DNA of 64,000 nt from positions 6,572,001 through 6,636,000 of the forward strand of contig JASJZC010000001.1 of NCBI GenBank assembly GCA_037178855.1, written 5' to 3'. Below, piece by piece: positions 11,396 through 22,781 of this stretch. Origin of the DNA: Oscheius sp. JU75. Taxonomy: Eukaryota; Nematoda; Chromadorea; Rhabditida; Rhabditidae. Position 1 is the first letter of the stretch, and each line of letters starts with the position of its first letter. A program made the translations under genes and the position numbers. The notes below the pieces were generated by a model. That model was not told where the DNA came from, did no database searches, and saw only the letters and a program-made list of their open reading frames with translations.

Positions 11396-11525
11396 ATAGA
11401 TATTCTGTTTCTGTTTTTTAACTGTTCTTTTATATTATTTTATTATATCTTATATTATTATATTATCCAGCAACAGAATAAAAGACCTTTTTGAGTATCG
11501 CTATAGTCTAAGTAAGTCTTCTGCT
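11396..11525. other. Right flank of the inserted block
   Basis: Very AT-rich (runs of TATTATAT) with AATAAA near 11476. The frame leading into the receptor exon is open here but does not encode the GIAD-type start that exon 2 has in the paralogues. The right junction of the presumed insertion should lie here. Confidence 0.45.
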
Positions 11526-12444
11526 ATGGGACAAACGTTTCTCATTCAAATTATCAGAACTAGCTATATCGGAACCGAGTTTTATTGGAACAACCGAGGA
11601 TGGATTGCTAGCTTTAGGTGGGTGCTAGACGATTGTGTCAATAGGTTGATTTCAGCTACAACTTTATCAACTTCACAGTATATCTTCGCTGTTTCGGAGC
11701 TACTTTGCTAGCCTATCAACGATACATTATCGTTTGCTGGGGGTCTAACTTTGCTCTAACTGTGAGTCCATCCCATCTCAATCTTCAGTTTCTTGCAGCG
11801 TCTCCTTCAACTCCCATTTGTAGTCATCTTGGCAGTCCATTGGATCCCACCTTTTCTTCTCTCTCTTCCCATCACCATAGACTGGACAAAGACTTTTGCC
11901 GCTTCAGATGACATGACGTTACTGGTCAGCTCTGACCAGAGTCAATGGAACACGATGTCTCAAGGGATCACCACTGCTGTTCTCTTCCTCCTATGTCTCT
12001 TTCCTTACATACAGATATTTCGTCTACTTTGGCACATCCGCAATTCTCAGAACAGGAACATTGGACGAGAAGCTCGTCTCTCGATAATTCCTCTAGGACA
12101 GTCCATCTGCTTCCTCGTCATCTTCTCCTGCTACCTCGGCGTCTATCTTCTGACTCTCACAAAAAACGTGAGACTCATTCCCTTAATAACTCTTGCCTTC
12201 AGCCATTCCTTGACACTTTGCGATTGTACATGCTATTGGTCAATGCGCTCTTGTCCTACTGGAATCCGTGGGTCTATCTGGTCCTCAACTCTGACATCCA
12301 GAACGAGTTCAGGAAACTCTTCCTCAAATCTGGGATGCCTGTAGTAAGTTTTTTATCGTACAGTAAAACCGTCCGGTTTAGACTACCGTCTCCCACGGAA
12401 GGGCTACTCAAGTTTCCAGTCAACCCAGTCATCTCTACACGTGA
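11526..12444 (+). pseudogene. 3' part of chemoreceptor 2 (TM2 to TM7)
   Basis: Reads MGQTFLIQIIRTSYIG...EFYWNNRGWIASF, then TM3 (LRCFGATLLAYQRYIIVCW), HWIPP, FPYIQIFRLLW, IGREARLSIIPLGQS, LSYWNPWVYLVLN and a short last exon at 12382-12444. All splice phases agree with the other receptors. What is missing is the first 20-odd bases of exon 2 (GIADI in the paralogues), its acceptor and exon 1. Exon 1 of the same family stands alone at 4332-4487. No intron separates TM5 from TM6 here, unlike in receptors 1, 3 and 5. The reading frame otherwise seems undamaged, so the split is probably recent. Confidence 0.65.
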
Positions 12445-13174
12445 TACTCGAATAACATTTTCCGCTAGAAACTACAAGTTCAAAGATACAATCACAGTAT
12501 GTCCTGCTTTTGCACCGAAAGGGTCAGTCCATCCTCGTGGAATCCAGAATGCTTGTACTGTTTGTCTTTCTTATCTCCGAGCAGTTATGAGTTTTCTGAG
12601 TATGGAACATGTAATGGCTGAAGGATGGCCTGTGACTAAGGTAATATGCGGGTACCCGATTGTAGCGCTAAATTATACGGTAATAAGACCAATTTGCTCC
12701 ATTGACGTTTGATCACGCTCGCGGTGGATTCTCTAAAGTTATGCATTTTTTATGTATAGTCACCTGTTTTTTCCACGCCATCCTGGCTGGAAGAATGATC
12801 TACGTCAAACAGTAGACATTCGGTGAAAAACGCTGGTCTCAAAGATCTATTACTACAAATTTCTTCTCTCGCTTTGTCGAGCCTCTAAAAACATGTCTGA
12901 AGCGACGTTAAGTTGTTAGGTAAGAACCTCATCTTTAAACTCAATTTTGCAAAGTCGTCGCTATCGGCTATACATTTGCCGCTCTCGAGAAAAGACAACT
13001 CTGAAGGAAGTAGCTACCTAGTTCAACTTTTAAGTCTGACTCAGAAAGAACCACCTGTCCACCTGTGCGCAATTTTATCCGTCGACCTCCTTCGTAGAGT
13101 AGGCGGAGAGATTTTACCTCTCTTTCCCCTTTTCTTCAATCTTGAAAAAATCTAATTAACCGAGAGCATCAGAA
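12445..13174. other. Intergenic between chemoreceptors 2 and 3
   Basis: A long open frame continues from the receptor to 12712, but it ignores the last intron and resembles nothing. I see no supported gene, only the probable promoter of receptor 3. Confidence 0.5.
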
Positions 13175-14376
13175 ATGTCTGTCCCCACAAATTTCACACT
13201 TCCATGGCAGAACGTCGTCTTCACTTTTGCTTCTGTCCCTAGCTTCCCTCTCTACGTGGCTATTGTCGTCTTGATTGTAGTGAGAAGACAAAGTAACGAC
13301 AAGTACAGAAGCACATTTTATAATCTTGTACTTTCATTGGTGAGTCATTGACAGAGCTCACTTTGTATGACTCCATTTCTCAAGGGAATTGCCGATATTG
13401 TGACTATGCTACAAGCATTTCTTCTTCAGATATTGAGGACTAGTTTTATCGCTCCCGAGTTCTACTGGGAGAACCGGGCATGGCTAGCTCCGTTCAGGTA
13501 CTTTTGTCTTTAAGATCCAACCTCGACAAGTGTCTGTCCGATAATGCTGCGTAGAAACTTCCGTCTTGAACACATTCTGACGGCAGCTAATCTGGTTTCG
13601 CTGCCTGGAGGCTGCGTATTTCCAAAGGACTTTTTATACGAGAAAACATTACAGTTGGAACTGGGCCACCTTCACAGTAAGTCTTCGTTGCTTCGGCTCT
13701 ACTCTCATCGCCTACCAACGGTATCTGATCATCGGCTGGGGAACACAGCATGTTCATCGCAAAATACTGCACCTCAACTTCCCTACAGTCTTTTTACTTC
13801 ATTGGCTACCTCCAATCCTTCTGAATATGCCGATTTTCCTCGATTGGAGCAAGACCTTGGCCGGACCTATGGACATGATGGTGGTCGCCTCGCCTCAACA
13901 GAACTATCTCGCCATTGTCATCAATGGCATATCCACGGCTGTTCTCTTCTTTATCTGCATATTTCCCTATGTCCAGATCTTTCGGATTCTTTTGAAAGTC
14001 AAAAGCAGTGATGGGAGGTAGGTCATCCCGAGGACTGAATATCCCAAGTTTATTCAGAAGTTTTGGCAGAGAACTTCGACTCTCGGTCACGCCACTGGCT
14101 CAGTCAATCTGTTTCCTTATCATCTGTTTCACTTATACTTCTCTCTACATTTTTACAGCTATGAAAAGTGTAGGTTGTCTCAAAGATATTTCATTTTCCT
14201 CTCAGCCCTTGGCCAGCGTCACCGTCACATACATGTTGCTCTTGAACGCCCTACTATCCTACTGGAATCCATGGATTTATCTTTTTCTCAATGCTGATAT
14301 TCAACAAGAACTGAGGCAGTTGATATGTCCTGTGGCTCCTATAGCTGTACCCGTTATTTTTGACAAGAAATCTTGA
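13175..14376 (+). CDS. Serpentine chemoreceptor 3 (Srg/Srv-like)
   Basis: Intact-looking seven-helix receptor. Exon 1 is 13175-13339 (LPWQNVVF, TM1, KYRSTFYNLVLSL). Exon 2 is 13385-13497 (GIADIVTML, EFYWENRAWLAPF). Intron 2 (13498-13656) is longer than average. The following exon holds LRCFGSTLIAYQRYLIIGW, HWLPPILL and FPYVQIFRILL. Then come FGRELRLSVTPLAQS (TM6) and LLSYWNPWIYLFLNAD (TM7), ending at the TGA 14374-14376. This is the clearest template for the gene family: five introns at conserved places. It lies just left of a DNA transposon. Ligand unknown. Confidence 0.75.
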
Positions 14377-14521
14377 ATCGTTTAGGGACCGACACAAGCT
14401 ACAATTTCGACAGCGCCTAGACGAAATGTATCATGATAAAATGGTGGATCTGAATAATTTGCCTTGACTTTTCTTAATGACTCACTTGAATTCCTATAAC
14501 TGAGAAAGCGAACATGATTAT

Positions 14522-14815
14522 CAAACCTTGTCAAGTCCTGTCGAGAAAAAGATTTGTCACAGCGATAGCTGCCTCGAGAGAAGTTACTTTGGCTCCACGA
14601 CGTTCTCTGTTCTGCTGGCTTCTTCTACTCTCTACTCAGGTCAGGTGTTCCTTCTTTTTGATTTCTGACAGTAGACAATACGAATAGTAGCGCCACAGAC
14701 ACTCTCGCGTTCTTTTGAGAGAGAGACGGCAACGTGGCAGCCAGTTGTGAATCTGCCACGACTGGTAGTCTTCGAAAGGAGGTGTCATGCTCAGTTTTCC
14801 CGATTCCTTGTTGCT
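14522..14815 (+). repeat. Left terminal inverted repeat
   Basis: Pairs in reverse complement with about 15750-16112, with scattered substitutions and at least one deletion near 14545-14570 relative to the right copy. Confidence 0.7.
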
Positions 14816-15426
14816 TTCTATTGAACCGGTGTTTGGTATATCTTAGAGACCCGAAGAGCCACTGGGGGAGACTAAGTTTTCTCGATTTTGGGCCTGAAAC
14901 TTCTGGTAGTAAGCGGCAGTCATACTGGCAGACTCATATGCTTTTTTTGTTTCCACTTGTCTCGTTTTATAGGAATCGGAAGGTAGGATGCTGACAGTAG
15001 AAGCTTCCAATCAAAACTCCGGAGCAACTGGAGACACACCCTATTCGATGGGTGGGCCACTGTCAGAAGAGAAGGAGAAGAATCTGAACCACCTATGAAA
15101 GAGCTGCAACAGGAAGATCATGTTCTAAATGGGCTACCCCCGAGAGCTGAAATCATTATTTGGAAGAGAGGTTATGCCCAATTTTGCTGGAAGCTGTCGA
15201 AGGAGTGGATTGCGCAGAAAGAGGCATATGAAAAACTATCGGAAGAATCACGGATGCTTAAGAGGATGCCGAGACTGTCTCTATGAGGAGAACCTGGAGA
15301 TGTGCCCACAGAGCTGCAATGTTGCGATATGGCTGTTGCTCCCACGAACTCAAAACGTGACTCGATCTTGCCCAAATTTTCCAGAAATATTGAACTGTCG
15401 AGGCAGGTCAAGTTGACCAAATGGTT

Positions 15427-15448
15427 TCGACCTGTCATGACAGGTCGA
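15427..15448. repeat. 22-bp perfect palindrome inside the transposon
   Basis: The centre is CCTGTCATGACAGG, flanked symmetrically by TCGA. CCTGTC-like words recur nearby (around 15468), so it may be a protein-binding site of the element or an internal end (inference). Confidence 0.85.
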
Positions 15449-15749
15449 GTCGAATAATGTGATATGACCTGTCGTCCTCTATCAAAACTTGTCAAAATTC
15501 TAAAAAGAAAAATCGGACATGTCCCTATTTCCTTTCACAAAGTCCGAGCATGGTCCGTCTTCAACGTGTTCATCTCTGCATACCTTGACAGACAATCGTT
15601 CTGCATTGTCCTCTCTTCTTTTCAAGACGCACGGCAGTTTCCGAGACCAGAATCAGCAGACAAATGTTGAGTGAGCAGCTTCGGTACGTTTCGAATCAAT
15701 GGGCAATCTGGGCATCCATGGATGTCCTTCAGTTTGTCCCGGTCACTCT

Positions 15750-16112
15750 TCTCGCTCCAAGGAACCGGGAAAACCGAACAGGACACCTTCTTTCAAAGGC
15801 TGCCGGTCATGGCAGATTCACAACTGGCTGCCACGTTGCCGTCTCTCTCCTTTCCCAAAAGAACGCGAGAGTGTCTGTGGAGCTACTGTTTGTATTGTCT
15901 ACTGTCAGAAGTCAAAAAGAAGAAACACCTGACCTGAGTAAAGAGTAGAGGAAGCCAGCAGAACAGAGAACATCGTAGAGCCAGAATAACTTCTCTCGAG
16001 GCAATTTCACTTTCACAACACTTAGATTAGTAGCAGTTTTCTATACAGCTGGCTTGTCCCCTGGTCTTTTGACATGTAATGAATCTTAATCGACAAGACT
16101 TGACAAAACGGC
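15750..16112 (-). repeat. Right terminal inverted repeat
   Basis: Inverted partner of 14522-14815. Its outer part (about 16045-16080) also resembles a sequence at 34410-34460 inside a DIP2 intron. Confidence 0.7.
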
Positions 16113-16459
16113 AATTTGAAAATACTTCGCTCTTTACCCATAAGAATTTAGATGCTATATACGAATTTCTGGAGCCCACTCTCATTTCAATATTTATACG
16201 TTTTGGCAGCAGACTGCCATTAGAGATTGGGACAGTTTATTTCGGAGTGGTGTCTCTCTGGACCCTCTCCCGTTCCAACTTACTGCAGCCCCGTGTCTCT
16301 GAGACTCTCTCTAGTCGCAGTCTCTTCTCCTGCTGTGACCCCGAACCCCCGTCCAATGTCCCGTCTTTCACGTAGCCCCCCTAATGTCTTTTTACCGATA
16401 TCCCCACGCTTGTCTCGTCTTTTCTCGAAGATTTCTCAAGATTTCTTGAAGAAAAGTCC

Positions 16460-16465
16460 TTTCAG
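16460..16465 (+). promoter_or_regulatory. Probable spliced-leader acceptor abutting the P4H start codon
   Basis: TTTCAG lies directly before the ATG at 16466, and no upstream exon is evident. This is what trans-splicing to a leader would need. Confidence 0.5.
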
Positions 16466-18530
16466 ATGACACCATCTCAATTATGGGTCCTCCTTCTCTG
16501 CATGGTGGTTCCAGTCTGGGCTGACCTTTTCACAGCCATAGCCGATATGCAGCATATGTTAGGAGCTGAGAAGGAGGTTAACAAGGTCATTGACGACTAC
16601 ATTCGGGTGGAACAGCAGCGGCTTGAACAGCTCAAAAAGTATTGCTTCTTTATGATTCTGTTTTATGCGTATCCTTAGATTTGCTGAAGAGTACTCTTCT
16701 CGAAATGCCGAAGCAGAAAATGTAGGTCCTGACTTTGTCACGAACCCCATCAATGCCTACCTTTTGATCAAAAGGCTGACGACGGAATGGAAAAAGGTTG
16801 TTCTTTTTGTTCTTTTTCTTAATCTCAATTGCCTATTAGGTTGAGAAGACGATGCTCGAGAACAGTGCGACAAAGTTCGTTGAGAACATAACGGAGAATC
16901 GTCTTAAGAGTCAAGTTCGATTCCCGGGAGATGAAGACTTGTCCGGAGCTGCGACGGCTCTTTTAAGATTACAAGATGTCTACAACCTGGACCCACATGA
17001 TCTGATGAACGGACTGATTCGTGGAGAGAAAGTTGGAGAGAAACTGACTGCTCAGGACGCCTTCGAAGTCGGAAAGTCCGCCTATAATCAGAGAGACTAC
17101 TATCACTGTCTGCAGTGGATGCAAGCCTCTTTGAACAGGGTAATATACTGTTCACATTAATAAAATCAATGTTTTAGCTCGAAAATGAATTCCCGAAAAC
17201 GATTGAAGAGACGGAGATCCTCGAATACTTGGCCTATGCTCTTTACCAACAAGGAAACATTCGTAGAGCTTTGGCAATGACCAAAAAACTGGCCGAAATG
17301 GCTCCGAACCACCCTCGAGCCAAAGGAAATGTCAAGTGGTACGAGGATAAAATGAACGGAAAAGAAATGGAAGGAGACCTTCCTCCCATTGTGAACAAGG
17401 TTCGCTTACATTTCACTTCAAATGGTTCAGTTTTCAGAGAGTCGAAGATGATGGAATCGTCGAGAGAGACGCCTACGAGGCTCTCTGTCGCGGAGAGACC
17501 AAGCCAATCGACCCAGCAGTCCAGAGGAAATTGTACTGTTACTTGAAAATGGACAATGCTTTCCTGAAGCTGGCTCCAATCAAAGTTGAAATTCTTCGTC
17601 TCGACCCTTTGGCTGTTCTGTTCCGAGAGATTCTCAGCGACTATGAGATCGAAGTCATTAAAGGACTGGCCACTCCGAAGGTAAGTCTCTTTCCCCTATC
17701 CTATCTATGGCGTTTGAGCTGGAACGAGCGACTGTACGCGCTTCTGACGGCTCGCTCCATACGACTCCGTATCGTATAGCTAAAAGGTGCGGCCGTGTGA
17801 GAACTGTCTGACTGTCTGAATGCTCTCTAACCCCTTCTCAGTTCCGTGTGCACGTTTTCCCTTTTCAGTTGAAAAGAGCAACCGTCCAAAATGCTCGAAC
17901 TGGAGAACTCGAGACCGCCAACTACCGCATCAGCAAGAGGTACCTATCCTTTGTTTCCTCCGATGTTTCCATTGCAACCATTCTGTCTAAATCTGTCAGT
18001 TTAGCGCCTGGTTGAAGGAAGCCGAGTCTCCAGTGGTCGAGAGAGTCAATAGAAGAATCCAGGACATGACCAATATGCACCAATCCACGTCTGAAGACCT
18101 CCAAGTGGCCAACTATGGTCTCGGAGGACATTACGATCCCCATTTCGACTTTGCTCAGAAGGAAGAGAAGAACGCCTTCAAGAGATTGAACACAGGAAAT
18201 CGGATAGCTACTGTTCTCTTCTATGTAAGTTTTTCTTGTTCTCTTATACAAGACGTTCAGATGTCCCAACCCGAAATGGGAGGAGCGACAGTTTTCAATC
18301 ATCTGGACACGGCCATCCTGCCCACTGTTCGAGACGCTCTCTTTTGGTACAACCTTCTGCGAAATGGAGAAGGTGACTTGCGCACAAGGCACGCTGCCTG
18401 TCCAGTTCTCCTGGGCGTGAAATGGGTCTCTAATAAGTGGATTCACGAGCGTGGACAAGAGTTCATCCGGCCTTGTGGTCTCGATGAGAAGGTCCAGGAA
18501 CAGTTTGTTGGTGATCTGACGCCAAAGTGA
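16466..18530 (+). CDS. Collagen prolyl 4-hydroxylase alpha subunit (DPY-18/PHY-like)
   Basis: Hydroxylates proline in procollagen inside the ER, using Fe(II), 2-oxoglutarate, O2 and ascorbate; in nematodes it is needed for cuticle collagen. A signal peptide (LWVLLLCMVVPVWA) precedes the N-terminal domain ADLFTAIADMQ. The peptide-substrate-binding region with TPR-like helices follows (DLSGAATALLRLQDVY, then AKGNVKWYEDKM). The catalytic domain has the iron ligands HYDPHFD (18129-18149) and the later RHAACPV (about 18388), with the 2-oxoglutarate lysine in GVKWVSNKWIH. Eight introns; exons join in phase at 16638/16679, 16797/16841, 17139/17179, 17399/17439, 17680/17870, 17938/18005 and 18222/18261 (approximate). 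About 520 residues, normal for the family. There is no C-terminal KDEL; retention by the PDI beta subunit is the known mechanism. Which paralogue it is (PHY-1 or PHY-2 type) I cannot say. Confidence 0.93.
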
Positions 18531-18602
18531 TCTTTTGATTTCAATACGGTTTCTATACGTGTTTTCGTGGTCTTGCCTTTGCATAATTTATTGGGTGCTT
18601 TG

Positions 18603-18608
18603 AATAAA
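18603..18608 (+). terminator. Polyadenylation signal of the P4H gene
   Basis: AATAAA about 75 bases after the stop codon. Confidence 0.5.
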
Positions 18609-18709
18609 TTTTATTCGAAAGTCTTTTTTCTTCAAAATATTCAAAACAGACTATTATAAAGTTTTGCAAAACTGGCTTTATTGGAGTCTACGCAACGCCA
18701 ACAGGAAGC

Positions 18710-18997
18710 ATGGGAAGTGGCGCTTCAACTGCCTGTAGCAGACAGGATCCTGTCTATAGGTTAATGGTAGGTTTCTATTTCCCTTCCAGTTATCCCACAC
18801 AGTTTCAGTCTCGGCCACCTCGACGGCCATTGCTCTTTCGAGTGATTTGATCGAATATAATGAGAACAGATAGATCTTGCTCCTCCCCCAAGAATCAGGA
18901 ACAGTTGGTTGCTGTCAAGAAGGAGGAAATCGCTGCTGCGGAAATGGAAAAAATGATTCAGCAAGCTGTGCTAGAGAAAGACAAGAAATTCTATTGA
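18710..18997 (+). CDS. Possible small gene with an N-myristoylation-like start
   Basis: The ATG at 18710 opens with MGSGASTAC, which fits an N-myristoyltransferase substrate with a nearby cysteine for palmitoylation. The frame is open to about 18770. A second coding-like stretch (18870-18997) encodes a charged helix, KKEEIAAAEMEKMIQQ, and ends KDKKFY. One joining with an intron of about 100 bases keeps phase, but alternative joinings exist. The product would be about 60 residues. Not recognised. It may be an artefact of two short open frames. Confidence 0.3.
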
Positions 18998-19110
18998 GCC
19001 TCTTGTGGAGTAGATCAACAGTTCTGGCAAAAAATATATAGTGATCCTCGAGGCCCTTGTTTATTATTTGAACATCTTCGTTTCCGGTTCAGCTAGCTTG
19101 TCTAACCTTT

Positions 19111-20246
19111 TTATGCGGATCGTCTAAGAGTCTGAGACTGCACCGTGCTCGATATCCTCTGAAAAAATGATCTGTTTAGACGAAGATGGGACCAAACCAC
19201 TGAATCGACTCTACTGTTTGAACAAAACAGTCCTCTCACGTCGTTCTTTAGCTCTCCATTCAAAAAGACATACACGAACGGGTTCCAGTAGGATATGAGT
19301 CCGGTTAGAATGGTCATGTAGGGACGAACAGCCTGTTGGTACGGACTCTTTATTGCTGCCATAATGTAGCACATTGTGTAAAAGCCGAACATGGTCGCGA
19401 AGGATATAGCCTGTCCAAAAGCAACTATTGACAGTCGCATCTCCTTCGACAGTCCTCTGAAATGATTCTAATACGAAACGAGGTCTAGCAACTGTATGAG
19501 GTCAACTTACGAGTTCGCGATGACTTTGTGTCGAACAATCAAAAGGAAGATTTTCGAATAACAGAAGGCGGATATGAAGAAAGTAAACAGAACCCAGACG
19601 TTCTGCATAAAAGTTCCCTGGTTCGATAGCTCGTTCGATAAAGAGAGACGCATGTCATTTGGTCCCATCAGAGTCTTTTCAAAGTTGGTCATGATTGGAA
19701 GAAGATACAGCAAGGGTGGTATCCAATGAAGCCATAACACGTGGTAGAATGGAATTCGCGTGAATTTCTGATACTGTTTTATTGAGTCCAGCTGTCCTAC
19801 CTCAGCCCAAGTATTGGAACTCCAGCAGACGACAATATACCGCTGGACAGCAATCAAAGTTGCCCCAAAAAGACGGAGACTTATAGAGTAAGTCACACAG
19901 TTGTAACTGAAAAGCTATTGTTTCGTTGCCAGATGTCTGAAACCTCATCGGAGCAATCCAGGCTCTATTAACCCAATAGAAGCTGTTACAAATATTGGAA
20001 GTTCTTATGATATTCGTGAAAGTTCCAGTAACCTGAGAGAACAGGTCTGCCAGTCCCTTGAACACGTCACATACACTTTGAAGAGAGTCTTACCAAGGAG
20101 AGAAGTAGGGCATAGAAGGTAGTCGTGTATCGTTTTCTCGCAAGTCTTTTTCGTGCAATCACAAAAAGTACAGCTAGATATAGTGGTAAAGAAGGAATTG
20201 CCATTGCAAGATAGGCGAAGTTTTGCCACGGAACAGCAGTCTCCAT
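19111..20246 (-). CDS. Serpentine chemoreceptor 4 (Srg/Srv-like), minus strand
   Basis: Reading leftward from the ATG at 20246: VPWQNFAYLA, TM1, KRYTTTFYALLLSL, an intron, GLADLFSQV...SFYWVNRAWIAP, an intron, SLRLFGATLIAVQRYIVVCW, a 27-base intron (about 19773-19799), HWIPPLLYLLPI, FCYSKIFLLIV, an intron, MRLSIVAFGQAISF and LISYWNPFVYVFLN, ending at 19111. It matches receptors 1, 3 and 5 in order and intron position and has no visible break. It is the only receptor of this family on the minus strand. It diverges head to head from the peptide receptor at 20851, sharing a 600-base intergenic region. Confidence 0.75.
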
Positions 20247-20850
20247 GACGAGTGTCTAGAATGATCAGTTTACACTATGTTGAGCTTCAGTTCTTCAAGT
20301 GTTCTTGAGGACGGGATACGGGTGGATGAGTTTGAATCATGTCAAGTCTGTTTTCTACGTAATCACGAGGAAGTCTACGAGTGAAAGGGTAAAGAGAGGT
20401 GAAATGAGTAGTTCCAGTTGAGTTACAGTGCCTATTCCCGGATTAGCAGTCGAATCAAGCTTCAAAGACTCTATAGTACTTCACAAAAAGTCAAAGTCCT
20501 GGGGCGGATTTTCTCCACCTCCCCAGATAGGTCAACTAGGTGCCAAAAGATAGTTACTGTGATCCGAATTCCTCTTTTTCCCTACCCGTAGAAATACAGT
20601 GTCTATATTCTATAATGCAGAGATACATTGCAGTCGCCCTAGCTGGAACTCTACAATGTTGTGTAACAAGGTAAAGTCAGAGAGGTGGCTTTTCCCCATC
20701 TCCCCATATTTTCTGCGCTCTCTCAAAAGGTAGCTAATATCTTTTGGCCAATGAAATAATAGCTGTGTTTCTAGACCCTTGTGTTTGAGTCAAAGACCCT
20801 CTCTACGGCCTAACTCCATTTGCCACTTCATAATTACGGGCCAGTCCAAC
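20247..20850. promoter_or_regulatory. Divergent intergenic region between two receptor genes
   Basis: The promoters of the minus-strand chemoreceptor and the plus-strand peptide-type GPCR should both lie here. CTCCCCA words occur twice (about 20519 and 20699), and TATCTTTTGGC-like words occur in both orientations (about 20543 and 20735). No coding sequence found. Confidence 0.4.
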
Positions 20851-22781
20851 ATGACCGAGTTGGAACATTATTACAGCCTTACCAACTATTTGAACACCTA
20901 CCTTATCTTCCCAATATCTATCATAGGGATTCTGCTCAACCTATTCAGCATCGTCGTCCTCCTGAAAGGAATGACGACGCCATTAAACCTCTTCTTGGTA
21001 ACCTCGTTAAATATGCAACGAACACCACGTTTCAGCTGACTATTACTGTAGCCTACACTGGTGTTCTACTCAATCACGTGTACTTATTCTGTCAGTATTG
21101 GCTGCATAAAATCATCCCGACTTACTACTATTATTTCTTTACCGCTTACCAATTTTTCGGCCCCTTCTGGGAGATCTTCAGCATATGGATAGTGACAGGC
21201 CTGACACTTCATCGTTTCTTTTATCTGTGTCATAATGAAACCCAAAAGGAGATTTTGAGTAGAGAGTAGGATATTCTTCATCTCCAAACATGTTTCCAGC
21301 CTGGTCAAAGGAGCAATTGTTGGCATGACTATTCTCTCCGCACTTTACTCAATCCCTACCCTCTCGGCAGTAAGTTTTCATAGAGTCCCTTACTGTCCTT
21401 CCCCCTTCTGATTACTTTATTGTCTTTTTAACAGAATGCTATCAGGGAACTGTGTGGAGAGGCTGAATGTACAACTTTGGAGACTCGGACAGAATTTGGA
21501 GAAGTGAGTTTTCGATGATGACAAGAGTCCGGTCAAACTGACACGGACTACTCAGACTGGTGCGATCTCCTAGCGTTTTCTAAAAAGCGTACTCATGTAA
21601 AAAAAATGGGTAAGATCTCTAAATCAAAACCTTCTAGCACATACTGTGTTGTTTTGAAGGGAGATCGCCGAGCGGAATCGAAACTGGGGTCAAGATAACG
21701 CTCCAATTTTGAAAGCATAGATCAGTAGCTAAGTTTCAGAGCCAGCTCTACTGGACGCACTCACTTGTTCATCTCTTAGTCGGCTCTGGTGGACCAGTTG
21801 TTTTGAAAGTCTTACTGCTCTGGAGGATTTGGAGGGTTTTGAGAAAAGAGGGACGAACTTTAAGAGACAATGCTGCTCAGACCTTGGTAACAACAGATGA
21901 CGAAATTTCAAAACAGTTCGTGTCTATTGAACGTAATTGATGGACAGTTCAGAAAAAAGCTTCGTTCAAACTATTTGATGTTCTCCCTAATTGTGAAGAG
22001 TCTTCCGGGAGGAGTTATCAAATTGGGCTTGGAACTTTTTCGACAGGTGCAGGTCTTTTCAATGTCATCGTTCTTTCAGGCTGTTGGAGCAGACGGATAC
22101 CCAGGTCTTCTCCCAAATTTTGTCAGTCTCGCAGCTGAAGTCTTTTACATACTTGACTTTTCGTCGAACTTTTTCGTCTTCTCTTTCGGAGACAAGTTTC
22201 GCCACAACTGCAAGCAGGTCTTTAAGAGAAATGAGCCGAAGCCACCTGTTCAACAGAAAATAGTGTAAGTCAGCTCAGCTCTTCTTTACTGTACTTGTCC
22301 AAATAGAAAGTTCCCGGCCTGAAATTAAAATAGCCGTCCGAGAACTAATTTCCCCGTCTGAAAAGGCTAGGCAAAATCTACCAGGAGAGTTACTCTCTGC
22401 CCTAATAAAGATAGTTCCCACAACTGTGAATCGGAGGATACACTTCCACGTTTCAAGCCTCTTTCTGCCCAGAGAGCATCGGTACTGCTTTACTTTACCC
22501 GTTTTTTTCTGAAATAACGAAGTGGCCAGGCAAAAACTCAAACGACATCCTCTCAAGAGCAGTACCGATCTCTCTATGTCAATTACTTTTTAGTTGGTTT
22601 TGTTCGAACAGAATATGACTATCGAACGGGTAAAAATGCTTCGGAACTGCTCACTCAAACCCCTTTTTGATTTTTTTACAGGGAGTCACGCATCGCTCCA
22701 ATAGTTTCACGAGGACCAAGACCGATGAGAAGTCAAAGAAGAGCAAGTGTTCGAGGGCTAAGAAGTCGATCCAGACCTTGA
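20851..22781 (+). CDS. Rhodopsin-like GPCR, peptide-receptor type (FMRFamide/Srw-like)
   Basis: TM1 reads ISIIGILLNLFSIVVLL, with the GN-like position occupied by LN, followed by MTTPLNLFL. TM3 ends IWIVTGLTLHRFFYL, where an HRF replaces the usual DRY. TM4 is VGMTILSALYSIP. A second extracellular loop has two cysteines (CGEAEC). TM5/ICL3 gives VVLKVLLLWRIWRVLRKEGR. TM6 starts NYLMFSLIVKSLP, and TM7 reads EVFYILDFSSNFFVFSFGDKFR, the (N/D)xxxF end typical of class A receptors. The last exon is basic (about 22681-22781, repeated Arg/Ser). Introns near 21507-21736 and 22265-22680 are long. It is distinct from the chemoreceptors on both sides. Ligand unknown; a neuropeptide is inference. Confidence 0.65.

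Larger units (their letters stand above)
14522..16112. mobile_element. DNA transposon with about 290-360 bp terminal inverted repeats, no transposase seen
   Basis: The left end (14522-14815) and the right end (15750-16112, reversed) are inverted copies. The outermost shared block is TTGTCAAG(T)C(C/T)TGTCGA. Inner shared blocks include GGCAGCCAGTTGTGAATCTG and GTTCTCTGTTCTGCTGGCTT. The left copy lacks part of the outer region present on the right. The middle (14816-15750) has only short open frames and no DDE motif that I recognise, so the copy is probably non-autonomous. I could not find an unambiguous target-site duplication. It sits between chemoreceptor 3 and the prolyl hydroxylase gene. 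Confidence 0.75.

Noticed and set aside
12445-12712. Extension of chemoreceptor 2 by about 90 residues
   Set aside because: It reads through the last intron, which is conserved in the other receptors; splicing at 12342-12381 gives the normal short tail ending at 12444.
17922-18584. 220-codon open frame on the minus strand
   Set aside because: Antisense of the catalytic exons of prolyl 4-hydroxylase.
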